Assembly (NCBI RefSeq): GCF_016127015.1
Contig: NZ_CP065972.1
Coordinates: 1,116,001 to 1,180,000, forward strand
Length of the DNA stretch: 64,000 bases
DNA from: Corynebacterium tuberculostearicum
Lineage (GTDB): Bacteria > Actinomycetota > Actinomycetes > Mycobacteriales > Mycobacteriaceae
Direction of reading: 5' to 3'
Part shown: positions 63,411 through 64,000 of the stretch, piece by piece
How positions within the stretch are numbered: the first letter of the stretch is position 1
Layout of the letters: each line of letters begins with the position of its first letter
Made by a program: the position numbers and the translations under genes
Notes under the pieces: model-generated
Databases searched by the model: none
What the model was told of the DNA's origin: nothing
Seen by the model: the letters and a program-made list of their open reading frames with translations, nothing else

Positions 63411-64000
63411 CTAGTCGTCATCAAAATCGACGTTTGGAACGAGATCAACGGACTCATCGGTTAATGGGTCATCGGCACCAGGAACGTCCATCGCGGCACC
63501 CTCCTCGCCTTCGGCCGCGGCCTCGCCGATACCGAGCTTCTGGAAAATCTTCTGCTCGATTTCATTGGCTAGATCCGGGTTATCCTTCAGGAAATTACGC
63601 GCCTTCTCCTTACCCTGGCCCAGCTGGTCGCCTTCGTAGGTAAACCAAGAGCCGGACTTGCGAATGAAGCCGTTTTCGACGCCAAGGTCAATGATGGACG
63701 ACTCGCGAGAGATGCCTTCGCCATACATGATGTCGAACTCGGCAATCTTAAATGGTGGCGAGACCTTGTTTTTTACTACCTTGAGCTTGGTGCGGTTACC
63801 GATGGCATCCTGGCCATCTTTTAAGGTCTGGATGCGGCGGATATCGCAGCGCACGGAAGAGTAGAACTTGAGCGCTTTACCACCGGTGGTGGTCTCTGGC
63901 GAGCCGAACATCACGCCAATCTTTTCGCGCAGCTGGTTAATGAAGATAGCGGTGGTACCGGAGTTGTACAGGGCACCGGTCATCTTGCGCAGCGCCTGCG
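63411..64000 (-). CDS. recA: Recombinase RecA, C-terminal part (runs off the window)
   Basis: About 196 residues of the C-terminal half are present; the gene continues past the right edge. Seen: the L2 loop region [31 protein letters not shown], a [11 protein letters not shown] segment and the acidic C-terminal tail ([20 protein letters not shown]) that modulates filament formation. No intein is visible in this part. Cotranscribed with recX. Confidence 0.95.
   Translation of the reverse strand, partial: QALRKMTGALYNSGTTAIFINQLREKIGVMFGSPETTTGGKALKFYSSVRCDIRRIQTLKDGQDAIGNRTKLKVVKNKVSPPFKIAEFDIMYGEGISRESSIIDLGVENGFIRKSGSWFTYEGDQLGQGKEKARNFLKDNPDLANEIEQKIFQKLGIGEAAAEGEEGAAMDVPGADDPLTDESVDLVPNVDFDDD

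Noticed and set aside
63411..64000. Intein in recA, as in some mycobacteria
   Set aside because: The visible C-terminal half is continuous RecA sequence; the rest is outside the window.

Overview
The window is chromosomal DNA from a Corynebacterium-type actinobacterium; the species is not resolved. The gene order rnd-dxs, dut-DUF3093-DUF4193-suhB-ppgK-sigA, sigB-dtxR-galE, nrdR-divS-lexA, hflX-dapF-miaA-miaB-recX-recA is the conserved actinobacterial order also known from mycobacteria. The DtxR, AhpC/AhpD and coproheme decarboxylase proteins carry the family residues at the expected actinobacterial positions. Base composition is high GC. GTG and TTG starts and apparently leaderless genes are common. 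I see no frameshifted genes and no prophage, CRISPR array or complete insertion sequence.

Layout. 1-1212: the tail of an unidentified reading frame, a minus-strand array of six tRNA genes (Gly-Val-Gly-Cys-Val-Gly) with its own promoter and terminator, and a plus-strand tRNA-Val(CAC). 1265-9362: a DMT-type exporter, a RibD-like reductase, a GT87 mannosyltransferase, msrB, coproheme decarboxylase, DUF3000, ribonuclease D and dxs. 9501-22037: an RNA methyltransferase with DUF3159/DUF3710/dut, then DUF3093, DUF4193, suhB, ppgK, sigA, a DEAD-type helicase with two small partner genes, a methyltransferase and dtd. 22038-26166: a serine module (permease, deaminase, PAS/HTH regulator). 26349-34235: sigB, the dtxR-galE operon, DUF4192, a PAC2 protein and a DUF3516 helicase. 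34325-36645: ahpD-ahpC divergent from oxyR. 36734-43520: a membrane protein, hrpA, nrdR, divS and lexA. 43879-49993: the fructose PTS cluster fruR, ptsI, fruK, ptsF, ptsH. 50062-64000: an HNH protein, a uracil permease, hflX, two hypothetical genes, dapF-miaA, DUF349, GNAT, miaB, recX and the 3' part of recA.

Themes. The genes group into stress and redox control (sigA, sigB, dtxR, oxyR-ahpCD, msrB), SOS and recombination (lexA, divS, recA, recX, nrdR), sugar uptake (fru/pts) and tRNA maturation (miaA, miaB, dtd, tRNA array).

The most unusual signal is not a gene. A short sequence, CGTCGNCAAGC (usually extended to RCGTCGNCAAGCR), occurs 20 times on the two strands, 12 of them as the exact 11-mer CGTCGGCAAGC. 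Less than one copy would be expected by chance. It occurs inside genes, mostly antisense and in several reading frames, and in intergenic terminator regions, so it looks like a selected chromosomal DNA motif. Also notable are two perfect inverted DnaA boxes upstream of the uracil permease, hairpins in the tRNA spacers, and several candidate operators.
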